This document shows, piece after piece, positions 10,159 to 20,700 of a stretch of 64,000 nucleotides of DNA (positions are counted from its first letter, which is position 1; each line of letters starts with the position of its first letter). This stretch comes from Heracleum sosnowskyi (Eukaryota > Streptophyta > Magnoliopsida > Apiales > Apiaceae). Below the pieces are notes generated by a model that saw only the letters and a program-made list of their open reading frames with translations, did no database searches and was not told the origin of the DNA. The DNA is taken from positions 122,722,674 to 122,786,673 of the forward strand of contig CM061243.1 in assembly GCA_030848705.1 (NCBI GenBank). Reading direction: 5' to 3'. The position numbers and the translations under genes are program-made.

Positions 10159-11662
10159 TCTATCTATACTTACTATAATATAATAGACGAAACATTAAAA
10201 ATTTGGTTAGTTGGTCGGTCCTAAGTGATTTTACTTAATTACCCTTACTTATATTTAAAAAAATATTATTAATGAATAACATTATTTATAACCGATTATC
10301 TTTTCGGCTAAAAATACATTATTTTTTCTAACGAATACCTTTTTTTCTTAAAAAATCACGGACAATTACATTTTTCAACTAAAACATGCTACTTTTTCTA
10401 TTTTTCCTTAATAAAATCCCTCTTTTTCCAAAAATACCACGGACAACCCTTACTTATTTATTTTAAAATCTATTTTAATACTTTCAATTACGGGCAATTA
10501 CCCTTTTCAACTAAAACATGTTACTTTTTCTATTTTTTCTTACTAAAACCTCCCCTCCTCCAAAAATATCATTACTTATTTATTTTAAATAATAAATAAT
10601 ATTTAATAATAACATTACTTATTTATACCAACAATTATCATATAGGTAAATAATTCCATTATTATTTTACCTTTTCAGTTAAAACACACAACTTTTTATA
10701 TTTTTTTAATAAAATATTTTTCTTTTGCAAAAATATCACGGGCAATTACCTTTTTTAACTATAACATGTGACATTTTCTATTTTTTCTTACCAAAACACT
10801 TCTTTTTCCAAAAATACAATGTTTAATCCTTACTTATTTATTTTAAAACATATTTTAATGTTTTTAATTATTTAAAAAGGTTTACATATTTTAACATACA
10901 TACACATTTTATTTTATTTTTACAAATATAGTTAATAAGATATTAAAATTAATTTTTATTTTTTCCTCCTTTTGCAAAAATATCATGGACAATTAACTTT
11001 TTCAACAAACCGTGTTATCTTTTCTATATTTTTCTTAATAAACCCTCTTTTTCCAAAAATATCACGGTAAAATAGGTAAACAATTCCATTATTATTTTAC
11101 CTTTTTCAGTTAAAACACACAACTTTTTTTATTTTTCTAATAAAATATTTTTCTTTTGAAAAAATATCATGAACAAAACTTTTTAAACTAAAACATGTGA
11201 CACTTTCCATTTTTTCATACCAAACCCCTTCTTTTTCCAAAAATACAATGGAAACCCCTTACTTATTTATTTTAAAACCTATTTTAATGCTTCTAATTAT
11301 TTAAAAAGTTTACATATTTTAATATGCCTACTTTTGTTTTTTAAAAATATAATTAATAAAATATTAAAATGTAATTTCTATTTTTCCTCCTTTTGTAAAA
11401 ATATCATGGATAATTACCCTTTTCAACAAAACATGTTATCTTTTCTATATTTTTCTTACTAAACCATCTTTTTCCAAACACATCACGACAAATCTTGCTT
11501 ATTTATTTCAAAATTTATTTTAATATTTTCATTTATTTAAAAAAGTTTACATATTTTAACATGTCTATTTTTTTAACAAATGAAATTAATAAAATATTAA
11601 AACGTAAATAATAAAATAACAATTATTAAAACAATCCGTGCATCACACGGCTTTTAAGCTAG
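10159..11662 (+). mobile_element. Helitron-like non-autonomous unit 2
   Basis: The unit starts TCTATCTATACTTACTATAA and ends CCGTGCATCACACGG, TTTTAAG, then CTAG at 11659-11662 with T following. The hairpin stem is CCGTG/CACGG. It has the same internal blocks as unit 1, repeated two to three times with period variation (for example the blocks at 10735, 11050 and 11160). No open reading frame of interest was seen. Confidence 0.45.
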
Positions 11663-11750
11663 TATAGTTTACATGTGTTGTTGTGATTTTAAACTTTCAA
11701 TTTATTTTCGTAATTTCAATTTCTCATAATTCAATGTTATTAAATTATAA

Positions 11751-12123
11751 TCTATCTATACTATACTATATTATTAAAATCGAAACACTGAAAATTTTAA
11801 TTTTTAGTTTTCGGTTTTCGGTCATTTAGTCTATTTAATAAATAATAAAATAATATAAAAATAGTAACTAGCTAATTGTTTTTTATAATTAAAACACTTT
11901 TTCCCAACAAAATATAATCATTTTTCAAAAATATCACATGCAATTACATTTTATAACTAAAATACTTTTTTCAAAAATATCAGGTGCAGCCTTTACTTAT
12001 TTATTTTAAAACATTATTTAATGCCTTTAATTATTCAAAAAAGATTACCTATTTTAACATGACAATGTATTTTTTGAACAAATACAATTAATATAATTAA
12101 AACACTTCTAAAAATATCACGGG
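11751..12123 (+). mobile_element. Helitron-like unit 3, left part, split by the Gypsy element
   Basis: The unit starts TCTATCTATACTATACTATA. It reads into AAAATATCACGGG, is broken at 12123 by the Gypsy LTR, and resumes at 36622 with CAATTACTTTTTT. The joined site matches the intact block at about 10733-10752 of unit 2, so this is the pre-insertion sequence. Confidence 0.6.
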
Positions 12124-12628
12124 TGTTATGGATTAGAAATCGTACTTGTATATTAATTGCTAGGATTAATGAGCTTCGAGCTTTAATGGCTGCACTTGTG
12201 TTTCGAGACTAAATCGGTCCTCACAAGATGCCTACGTATCTCAAATCGTTATTGAGAATCAAGCCAAAGGCGTAGTTCTGATTGTAGGATCAGGGACCTT
12301 ATATAGGCGTCTGAAGCCTAGTATTTATGGTATGTTTAGGAGTCTTAGCGATTAAGTCTCCTTTTTGATATTGGATAAACATCGTATTTCTTGCTGGAGA
12401 AGTCTTTTCCTTATTGATAAAGGTTATGACTCATTAATTGCCTTTAATTGCGATTCCGGATCCTTCTTTGATAAGATTTTCATAATTTGGGCTCTTTTAA
12501 TGAGCTGTATATTTTCCCTATTCATTAATTACGAAATTAATGAATAATTAGGGATGTGGGCATTAAATATTGAGCCTTTTCATTGGACCGTCAATTATAT
12601 TTCTATAATTACTTTTCTGACCATATCA
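12124..12628 (-). repeat. Gypsy 3' LTR
   Basis: This 505-bp repeat is identical in layout to 36112-36616. It has TG..CA ends and TSD ACGGG on its left. The ten differences from its partner are spread along the length. It is the 3' LTR because gag and pol run on minus. Confidence 0.93.
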
Positions 12629-12642
12629 TTTGCCCCCCAACT
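12629..12642 (-). other. Gypsy polypurine tract
   Basis: On minus the sequence next to the 3' LTR reads GAAGTTGGGGGGCAA. This purine-rich stretch is in the position expected for priming of plus-strand DNA. Confidence 0.7.
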
Positions 12643-12734
12643 TCTGGGAAAACCTCCTCGGGGTTTTCGTAGAAGTTATAGCGTATTTTTCCAAAATTTC
12701 CCCTTTTTTGAGGGCATTTTTGACCTCAAATTAG

Positions 12735-13805
12735 GTCATTTTCGACCAGGAATTGACCAGGAAATAGTGTAAATTCGACCTGGAATTCGACTAGAAAACA
12801 GTATAAATTCGACCAGGATTTCGACCTGGAATTCGAGCTCAAACATCTGTGAGGTCGAAGCTGTCGACCAGGAATCTCAGGTCTTTTTCGACCTCAACTG
12901 TTCGACCTCGACTCAATGTATTTTCAACCTGGAATTGTAGACCATTGTCGACCTTGAATTGTCGACTTCGTTCCTAGTATACCTTCGACCTCGATTGGTC
13001 GTGAGATCGTTTGTTTCGATCTCGACTTATGGGTCAATTTCGACCTCACGGTGTCGACTTCGATTCTATGTGTTTTCGACCAGTATTTCTTAGTTATCCT
13101 GGCTTTATTTTGGCACGAGGTCGTATGTTTCGACCTCGATTTCCCATACATTTTCGATCTCGTTTGCTCGATCTCATCCTCGTGTTTATTCGACCTCGTT
13201 TTCGACTTCAACTAGCCATTTTTAGACCAGGAATTTCTGATTTCCTGACTTTATTTTGGTACGAGGTCGTATAATACGACCTTGATTTCCAATGTATTTT
13301 CGATCTCGTTTGTTCGATCTCGACTCCATGTCTCTTCAACCTCGTTTTTTTTCTAGGTCAAAATAGACTTTATTCTCTGGGTCATTTTCGACCTTTACTC
13401 GTCGTGAGGTCGATTGTTTAGACCTCGCTTTCTGGGTCATTTTCGACCTCGTTCTTTCGACCTCGAATCCTCTGTTTTCGACCTCATTTCAGTGTGAGGT
13501 CGTGGGACACGAACTCGATTTATTGTGTACTTTCGATCTCAATCTCTCGACTTCGATCTAGGGTCTTTTCGACCTGGAATTTTTAATTTTTGACTTGCTT
13601 TTGGTGCGAAGTCGATGGATACGACCTCAAATTCGTGTGTATTTTCGACTTGGGTCGTACGACCTCGATTTAGGGTCTTTTAGACCTTAGATCTTTAATT
13701 TTTTAGCTTTATTTAGGAGCGAGGTCGTTGGATACGACCTCGTTTTCTCATATATTTTCGACCTTGATCGGACGATTTCAATCCAAGTTCTTTTCGACCT
13801 CAGAT
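12735..13805. repeat. Degenerate tandem array of TTCGACCTCG-type motif
   Basis: Dozens of variants of TTTTCGACCTCGA, TTCGACCAGGAATT and GAGGTCG are spaced at tens of bases. They lie between the antisense gene promoter and the polypurine tract of the Gypsy element. Spacing is irregular. Reading frames here (for example 12924-13211 and 13011-13274) only translate the repeat and are not genes. The motif TCGA is self-complementary, so copies read in both directions. Confidence 0.75.
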
Positions 13806-14053
13806 TTTTGTTTTTGCCTTGGTTTTATTCCAAGCTTTATTATTTTTGGGCTTTAAATAGTCCAATTTTAATTTGGACTTAAATCTTTCCAGCCTTGGGC
13901 CTTAACGGGCCTTATTTGATTTGGGCTTCGATTTTGCCTGAGATTTAATTTATTTGGGCTTTTGCCTTTGTAATCCATAAATGGATTTTATGGGCCTTAT
14001 TGGCTATAGACGGTTGCCCTTCCTTAACCGGTAGGGTTTCCAGTCATCTCTAT

Positions 14054-14061
14054 TATAAAAG
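14054..14061 (+). promoter_or_regulatory. TATA box of the antisense gene
   Basis: TATAAAAG lies about 310 bases before the ATG at 14368, in good plant context. It is followed by a pyrimidine-rich leader (CATTTCTCACTTCTTACTTCC). The leader then has repeats of CTTGAAGATTTCTGGG (14208-14367). Confidence 0.65.
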
Positions 14062-14367
14062 AGTGAGATTTCTATTCATTTCTCACTTCTTACTTCCAAC
14101 TTTCTAAAATTTCTCTCTAGTATCTTTAGTTTTTCTCTCTTCTTACTCCGTGGTAAGGCGATTCCCGGTGAGCTTTTGTACGGTGGTGTTCTTGTTTTTC
14201 TGGGATCAATCTTCATCCCTTGAAGATTTCTGGGTTTTCACCTTCACCCCTTGAAGATTTCTGGGTTTCTTTGAAGATTTTCTGAGAATTTCTTTGAAGT
14301 TTTGAAGATTTGAAGATTTTTCTGGAGACTTTTCTGGGATTTCTCTTGAAGGTTTGAAGATTTGAAG

Positions 14368-16211
14368 ATGTCTGACAAAACTGCTCAACGCCTCCAGAAA
14401 ATGAACAAAGCTTCTAAGAGAGGTATCACCATTCGTTCTTCTCATATGTCACTTCAAGATATGATTTTAGAACGTAGTGATGAATATCCTTCTGTGTCCC
14501 ACTTAGATTCTTTTGACTGTAGTAACAAATTCCACGAAATCGATTTAATTAGGGACTATAACAAAATGTATAGGGTTAAGTCCCCTTATAGGTTAGTCCC
14601 AACTGGCCCAGGGGACCGTTCTTGCCATTGGCGTCCTGATGCTTTATGCATTTACAAGGATGTCATTGTCGCGGGACTCAGGTTCCCTTTCCATGAGTTT
14701 ATTCCCAGGCTTTTGGCTGATGTTGGGATCAACCCTTGCCAACTTCCTTCAAACGCCTGGAGAATCATTATGTGTTTCATTGTTCTTTGTTTGAAGAACA
14801 ATTTTCCTTTGTCTGTAGCTTTGTTTAGAAAAATTTTCCAATTTAAGAATAGCTCAACCATTACTTTGGGTTGGGTTTATATCAACCACCGTCCTTCCAC
14901 TCCCCCCATATTTCACCCCAAATCCATTCTAGATAACAACCCCAAGTGGAAAGAGGAGTTTATGTATTTGATTTGGGAAGGAGGGGATTGGGGCACCCTT
15001 TTCCGTAGCTCCTTTAGTAGGGTTTTAGATGGTAGCCCTATTAATATCATCCTGAATGATGAGGAGGCCCATGCATATGCTGAGCTCACAAAGGATGATT
15101 ATGCCACATTGGCTTGGGTGCTCCTGGACGAGTTCCAGCTTAAGTCCTTGGGACTTTCAAACGTTTCTGATAAGGGTAATTCTCACCTCATATCTTCCTT
15201 TGTTTATTTAAGATTATCTTATACCAACTGTTTCTTTCCTTGTGTTTTTTGCAGCTGCGGTCTTTATTAATAAGACCAACGAGCCCGAAGATGGGGAGAC
15301 AGCAAGGATGAAGAGGGCACGTTTGGGAGGGAAGGACTCTCGTGCTTCCAGTGTTCCAGCTTTTATAAGGCCCCATGTGGACCTTACTGAAGATGCTGAA
15401 GGTCCTGCCTCGGCCAGGAGCTCAGTTTGGCGCCCCAACTGGGGTCTTAGGAAGAAGGACACTGTGGTGGGAGTGTCCAAGCATGTTGTGGAGTGGTCCT
15501 ACCATTCTTTGACTCCTTGTGACTACAAGGACTTTGTCTCCAACTCCACCATTGAGGGGGTGGATCATGCTGGATCTCAATCTATGGCTGCTGTAAGTAT
15601 TTCTCCTCTTTTTTCTTTGTAGATAATAATGTATTTCAAGTTTAAGTATTTGACTTGTAACTTGCTTGTAGGTTAATGCCAACTACCAATGGGCTCTCTT
15701 TCAAGCCAACGCTTGACGCTCATCTTCTGAGGCCAACCAAGGAAAGTTTGAGAAGTCCCAAGAGGAGGTGGGCTCACTGAAGGCTACCTTGGTCAGGAAG
15801 GAGAAGGAGTTGGCTGACTCCCAGGCTGAGCTGGTGTCTTTGAGGAAAGGCAAAGATGACTTTATCGACGAGTACCTTGACTCCACGGAGTACGAGGACT
15901 TGATTGATAAGCATGACGAGCTCCTCTTCCCAGTTCAGTATACTAAGGGATGGGATGACGCTCTTTCTGTTGTTTTGGAGAAGATGTCTGGATCTCTCCT
16001 TATTTCTGATTTTCCAAGCCCTCACCTTCCTACTCCTTTGGAGGTGGCTTTGGCTGGAGAGGACGATATGGAGGAGGATGACAGGATCTTAGACCTGGAT
16101 CACACTTCTTCACCTGGTCAGACTACCGGGGCTGATGCTGCTGCCCTTCACTCTAGAGAGGAAGAGGAGGAGGAGGAGGAGGAGGAGGAGGACGTGGACA
16201 AGGCAGATTAG
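14368..16211 (+). CDS. Antisense accessory gene of the Gypsy element, with in-frame stop
   Basis: There are three exons: 14368-15175, 15255-15592 and 15672-16211. Both introns have GT-AG ends and phases agree (1, then 0). The start is ATG 14368; the frame opens upstream only with TTG. Exon 1 matches the plant 'putative gypsy-type transposon' domain: LRFPFHEFIPRLL, the QLPSNAWRIIMCFIVLC block, VALFRKIF. Exon 3 is a coiled-coil segment (KEKELADSQAELVSLRKGKD) ending in a run of acidic residues (EEEEEEEEEEE). A TGA at 15714-15716 interrupts exon 3 after 14 codons, while the frame stays open afterwards to 16211. The truncated product would be 396 residues. Function in the family is unknown. It runs opposite to gag-pol. 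Confidence 0.7.
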
Positions 16212-16355
16212 ATGTAGTTCTTGTTTATGGCCTTTCTTGGCTTGTACCAGTATTGATGTACTTTTGGCCTACGGGCTTAACTTAACTCTTATTTAAGTTT
16301 TTATTTATATCTTGTGGCCATTCATGGCTTGTGTTGTTTTTCTTGCTTCTTGAAT
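16212..16355 (+). other. 3' region of the antisense gene up to the Copia insertion
   Basis: This is AT-rich non-coding sequence. It ends in TGAAT (16351-16355), the left target-site copy of the Copia insertion. It is continuous with 30316 onward in the uninterrupted Gypsy element. Confidence 0.6.
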
Positions 16356-17608
16356 TGTTAGAAATGAATACTACTAGAAACTAGACAGAGGGGGGGTGAA
16401 TGGATAGTTTGATATATTTTTCGATTCTTGAAACCTAAGTAAACAACTGTATGTGATTATGATATGTAATATGCAGAAAGTAAATAACACACACAATCAC
16501 TTTAATCTACTTTGTATAAGCAAATTAAATACTACAGCTTTCCAGGAAATTCACAATCGAATTTCTGGCTTCTAAAACAAGAACAGTTTGAACTTGCTTG
16601 CTTACAGAGAAAAGAGCCTAGCAAATAACTATGTGTATCTCTCTTGCTACTTACAGTTGTGTGTGCACGATATATATATTCACCTATATAAACTAGGCAC
16701 ACACAATATTACACAGCTACCCCTTCTGAAAGTCCAACTTGTCCTGCCATAAGAAGTTCACTGTGTCAGGAAGGACCACCTGCTTTTCGGAGTCTTTCCC
16801 GTTTCTGTAGCTGCTTGTCTCTTATCTTTCTCTCCAAGTAGCTGTAGATTTGCCATCTGTTCTTTGGACCACCTTGCCAGAACAAATGCTTCAGTATTTG
16901 TCTTCTTTGATTCTTGGTTCTGTACCTTGATTTGTCTTGTTATAAACGGCTAAGTGTTGATATCGTGAACTCCACTTTATCCCTGACTTCGCGATCTCCC
17001 TTGTGAGGACTACGCGATATAGCCTTTGAAGACTTTGCGACATAGGTCATTTGATGACTATGCGACATAGGTCATTTGATGACTATGCGACATAGGTCAT
17101 TTGATGACTATGCGACATAGGGCTTCTGAGGACTTCACGATCTAGGCTCTTTTGACTTTGCTGACTTCAACACTTCACGACATGTGTCTTGAGGACTTCT
17201 CGACATAGTACAAAATGGACTATGCGATATAGTACTTCACGACATGGATATTGGTGACTTCACGACATAGCTTTCTTTTGACTTTGCTATATAATGCCTT
17301 AGACAAATTCCTGCAACTTATTTCTTCATAGCCTTATTCAACTCTATCCTGCTGCATGAACACTTCTGAACTTCTACCAGGATAATTATTCAATGGCCTA
17401 TATATACAATCTAGATGCAAGAAACTTTACTAAGCTCATTATAAATCTGAGCATACATGATAAAGCTATTGTTCATGAGAACAAGACAAGTACATTTAGA
17501 GACCTATACTCTATCCCAGTGATAGAAATCACTAGGTCATGTAGTGTGACATAGTCACATAGTGTAGGCTTGTTAATAGTGGTATTCAGACATGTCTTGA
17601 GCCTAACA
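16356..17608 (-). repeat. Copia 3' LTR
   Basis: This repeat is 1253 bp. It is nearly identical to 29056-30310; the differences seen are at about 16618, 16689, 17120 and 17287, plus a missing TT near 16839. On minus it begins TGTTAGGCTCAAGACATG and ends TTTCTAACA. It contains the motif array at 16985-17275 and a TATA-like TTTATATAGG (minus, about 16683-16692). Confidence 0.95.
16985..17275. repeat. LTR array of near-palindromic GACTATGCGACATAG motif
   Basis: About a dozen variants of GACTATGCGACATAG occur (GACTTTGCGACATAG, GACTTCACGACATAG, GACTACGCGATATAG). Between 17031 and 17155 the period is exactly 25 bp (starts at 17031, 17056, 17081, 17106, 17131). The extended form GACTATG-CGA-CATAGTC is almost self-complementary. 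The array lies upstream of the LTR TATA in the direction of transcription, so it is in U3. The same array occurs in the other LTR (29690-29980). Confidence 0.8.
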
Positions 17609-17621
17609 ATCTCCCCCAAAT
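17609..17621 (-). other. Copia polypurine tract
   Basis: On minus the bases just before the 3' LTR read ATTTGGGGGAGAT, a purine-rich tract in the expected place. Confidence 0.8.
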
Positions 17622-17751
17622 TGTGAGTAAGATCCTTAGGCACAATTTCATGTCTGATAACAAGCCTAACTTACATAAAAGGAAATTTAGTAACAGAGAG
17701 GACAATTGAGATCAGAAATTTGATTACATCGAAAAATTGGAAGCTTACAGT

Positions 17752-20700
17752 TTACTTTTGTTGCTCAGCAGCTTCAGCTTCCAATTGCTTCTCTAGCAAA
17801 TCATCATATATCTTCTTTTTCCTTATCTCTTCTTTTCTCTTCATGTCTATGATGGCTTCTTGAAGTTCTTCTCTTGCAATCAGTTCTTCAATGAGAGGTG
17901 AGCCTTTCAAGTCATCAATTGCAGCCTTGAGTGCACTTTCTACATAGGAATCAAGAAACTCCATCCTTATTTTGCTTTGACCTCCATGTGAGTTTTTGTA
18001 CTCCACAATGTAAGGATTTTGTTTGACCCTGCACATCCCTTTCTGCCTTAGCTCCTTAGCCCTCTCCTCCATCTCAGCCATTTCTTTCTCTCTCTGTATG
18101 TTTTTCTCTTCATTCTCTTTCCTCATGTTTTCTTCATAATCAGCATGCATCTTCAAGTACCTGGCAATATCTATCTTCCATGTCCTTTCATCTTTTTCTT
18201 CAAAATTCAGTAAGGCATTTATCCTTTCAAGCTCATATTTATAGAAATATTGCCAGCTTCCTTGCTTCATTATCCTTTCTCTTCCATCAGTGTACTTGAT
18301 CTCTAGATGATCCAACTTCACTTTGACTTCAAAGATCCTTTGAGCCCTCAAAAATGCTAGGGCATCTTCATCATAGTCCTCATCTAGTGGAAGCACATTG
18401 ATGCCAATAACATTTGTGAGTTTTCCAGTCTTCTTTGTTATCCTCATCCTTTTGGGTACACTCTTGATCTTCAAATGCTTCACAAGAGATACCTTTCTGG
18501 AACAAGGAGAATTAGTCTTCAGTGCCACATCACTTGGAAGTAGCTTCATTCCTTTCCCCTTCATCCACTGTAACACTCCACTAGCTGTGACTTTGTGGAA
18601 GTGTTTTCTTGAAATTACTTTAGTGGCTTCATCTTTCTTCTGTGGCAATTCAGGTTCAGAAGTCATGGATAATGATTTTGGAGGATCATTGCTAACAGTA
18701 CCCACCCTAGACTTAGAGTCTTGTGTTGTGGTTAAAGTACTACTAGCAATGTCCTTGACTTGCTGAATTCCACTTCTTGTTTTCTTAACTGATTCCTTTG
18801 CCCCCTTGTCATCCCTCTTGCTATCATCAGCATCCTTTGATTTCTTTGAATATTTGCTCCTTTCCTTATCTCTCCTTGACTGAGATCTCCTTTCATAGGT
18901 TTTCTCCTTATCATCATCATCATCTCCATCCTTCTTTTTGTTCTTTTCTTTGACAGATTCAGGAATGACTCCATGAATCAGAAAAGATTGTAGAGTGTGA
19001 ATCATCTCTAGTTCCTCAGCTGTCCTGACTCCCCTCTTGGCTCTTAGCATTTGCAGCACCTGGTTGATCTTTGCATTATTCTTTCTTGTCAAATCTGAAG
19101 GGATCACCAACTGGTCAATGCTGTTGTCTTGAGATAGACTTTGGAAGATTATTGTCTTTGGCTTTGAGATAACCTCAGGCAGTCTTTGATCTTGATCCAT
19201 CTTCAAGTCATCAAACAGTCTCTTGTTGTTAGCCCCACCTTTTTCTATTAAGTCCATTATTGTTGACAGCTCAGTGAATCTCAGTTTCTCTAGAGTTTGA
19301 AAAGCTAAGTGCCACAAGCAGTTGTCCTTGCACACCATGATTATCTCTCTTAGATGGACATCCTTGATTTTCCTTACTGCAACTGTGAAGTACTTAATGT
19401 TTTCCTTGAGCTTCATTCTGTAAGTCCTTGCATCTTCTTGTGCATCTCTGTAGGTGGCTTTCAGAAACTCCAGGAAGGCCTCATCATGATAGATGTGAGA
19501 ATTGGCAACTTCCTGTAGCTTGGCCTCTGTGATTGTTGTTGCTTTGGCAGGTTGAGCATTGGAAGTAGGTTGAGCAGGTTGAGAAGTGGAGATATCTTTT
19601 GGCATTGTGGAGGGATAGTAGGTAGTGGTGACTGTGCTTTTCTGGCCTTGTGCATTGATGACCTCTACAGGGGGAAGATTGATTGGCTTTATTGTCTCTT
19701 CAATGAGCTTGCCCTTAAGTTTTGACTGCTTGGCAGGTACTCCCCCTTTCTTTTTCACAATGACCTCCTTAACTTTCTCCCCCTTAGGCTTGGGATCAGA
19801 CAAAAGGTCTTGAGCTTCACCAGGGATAGGCAGGTGCATGGATCTCATCATTGAAGTCATCATTTGTTGCTGCACCAGTAAGATGTTTGAGGTGTTGTTG
19901 CCTTGGTCATCCAGCTTGTCATTGAGTTGGCTTAAGGATGTAGATAGCATTCTGTTTTCATCCTTGAGAGAGGCCACTTCTTTTTCTAAGCCATCCACCT
20001 TAGAGAATAATTGTTGAGACCTAAATGAGTTTAGGGATTGATCTTTGACCCTGGCAAAGTCATATTTGGAGATGTCTGACAGAGGGACTTCATCCACCAA
20101 CTTATCACCATACTGATTTTTCCACATGACATTTAACATAGCATTGGAGGTGACGGTGGCTTTTGCTTGAGTTTCCAGTGAAGAAGCCAGTTTCTTGATG
20201 TTGTCTGTGACCATGGCAAGAGTCACATCCATCATGGATACATCTGTGGAGGTTTTCTGGACTTCTTTGAGGATACCATCCACCTTGGGAAAATCAGAGA
20301 GATAAGAGTTCCTGAGCTTAGTGAGGGATCTGTCTGTTTCCTCCTGGATTGAAGAAATCTCTGATTGAAGCCCTTTCCCAAGATAGTGCAGAGCCTTCAG
20401 CTGGTTCTTGTACACATCATTCACAGCATCATAGATGGCAGCAGGAGAGAGATCCTTTGCATTGGAGCCCAGAGAAGTTAGGAAGTCTTCTCTTAGAAAA
20501 GCGAGGGCATCCTTGAGCTTGAGAGTCCTCTTAGCATCCAACCAGGCATCCACATTTCCCTCTGGTTCAGCTGCATCCACAATCTTCTCCTGCTGAGCTT
20601 CAACATCCTCCTTGTGGCAAAGTAAGATAGCTTCATAATCAGCATTGGGAAGATTTGAGGTGAGGAGATGTTGAGCTATTTTGGAGAACTCATCAATCTG

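Noticed and set aside
12924..13274. Frames in both directions of about 90 codons
   Set aside because: They translate the TTCGACCTCG array on both strands; no start context or similarity.
14362..14367. Upstream start of the antisense gene
   Set aside because: The codon is TTG; the first ATG in frame is at 14368.
17031..17155. Regular 25-bp repeats that could look like a CRISPR array
   Set aside because: There are no unique spacers, and the array is part of an LTR in a plant genome.
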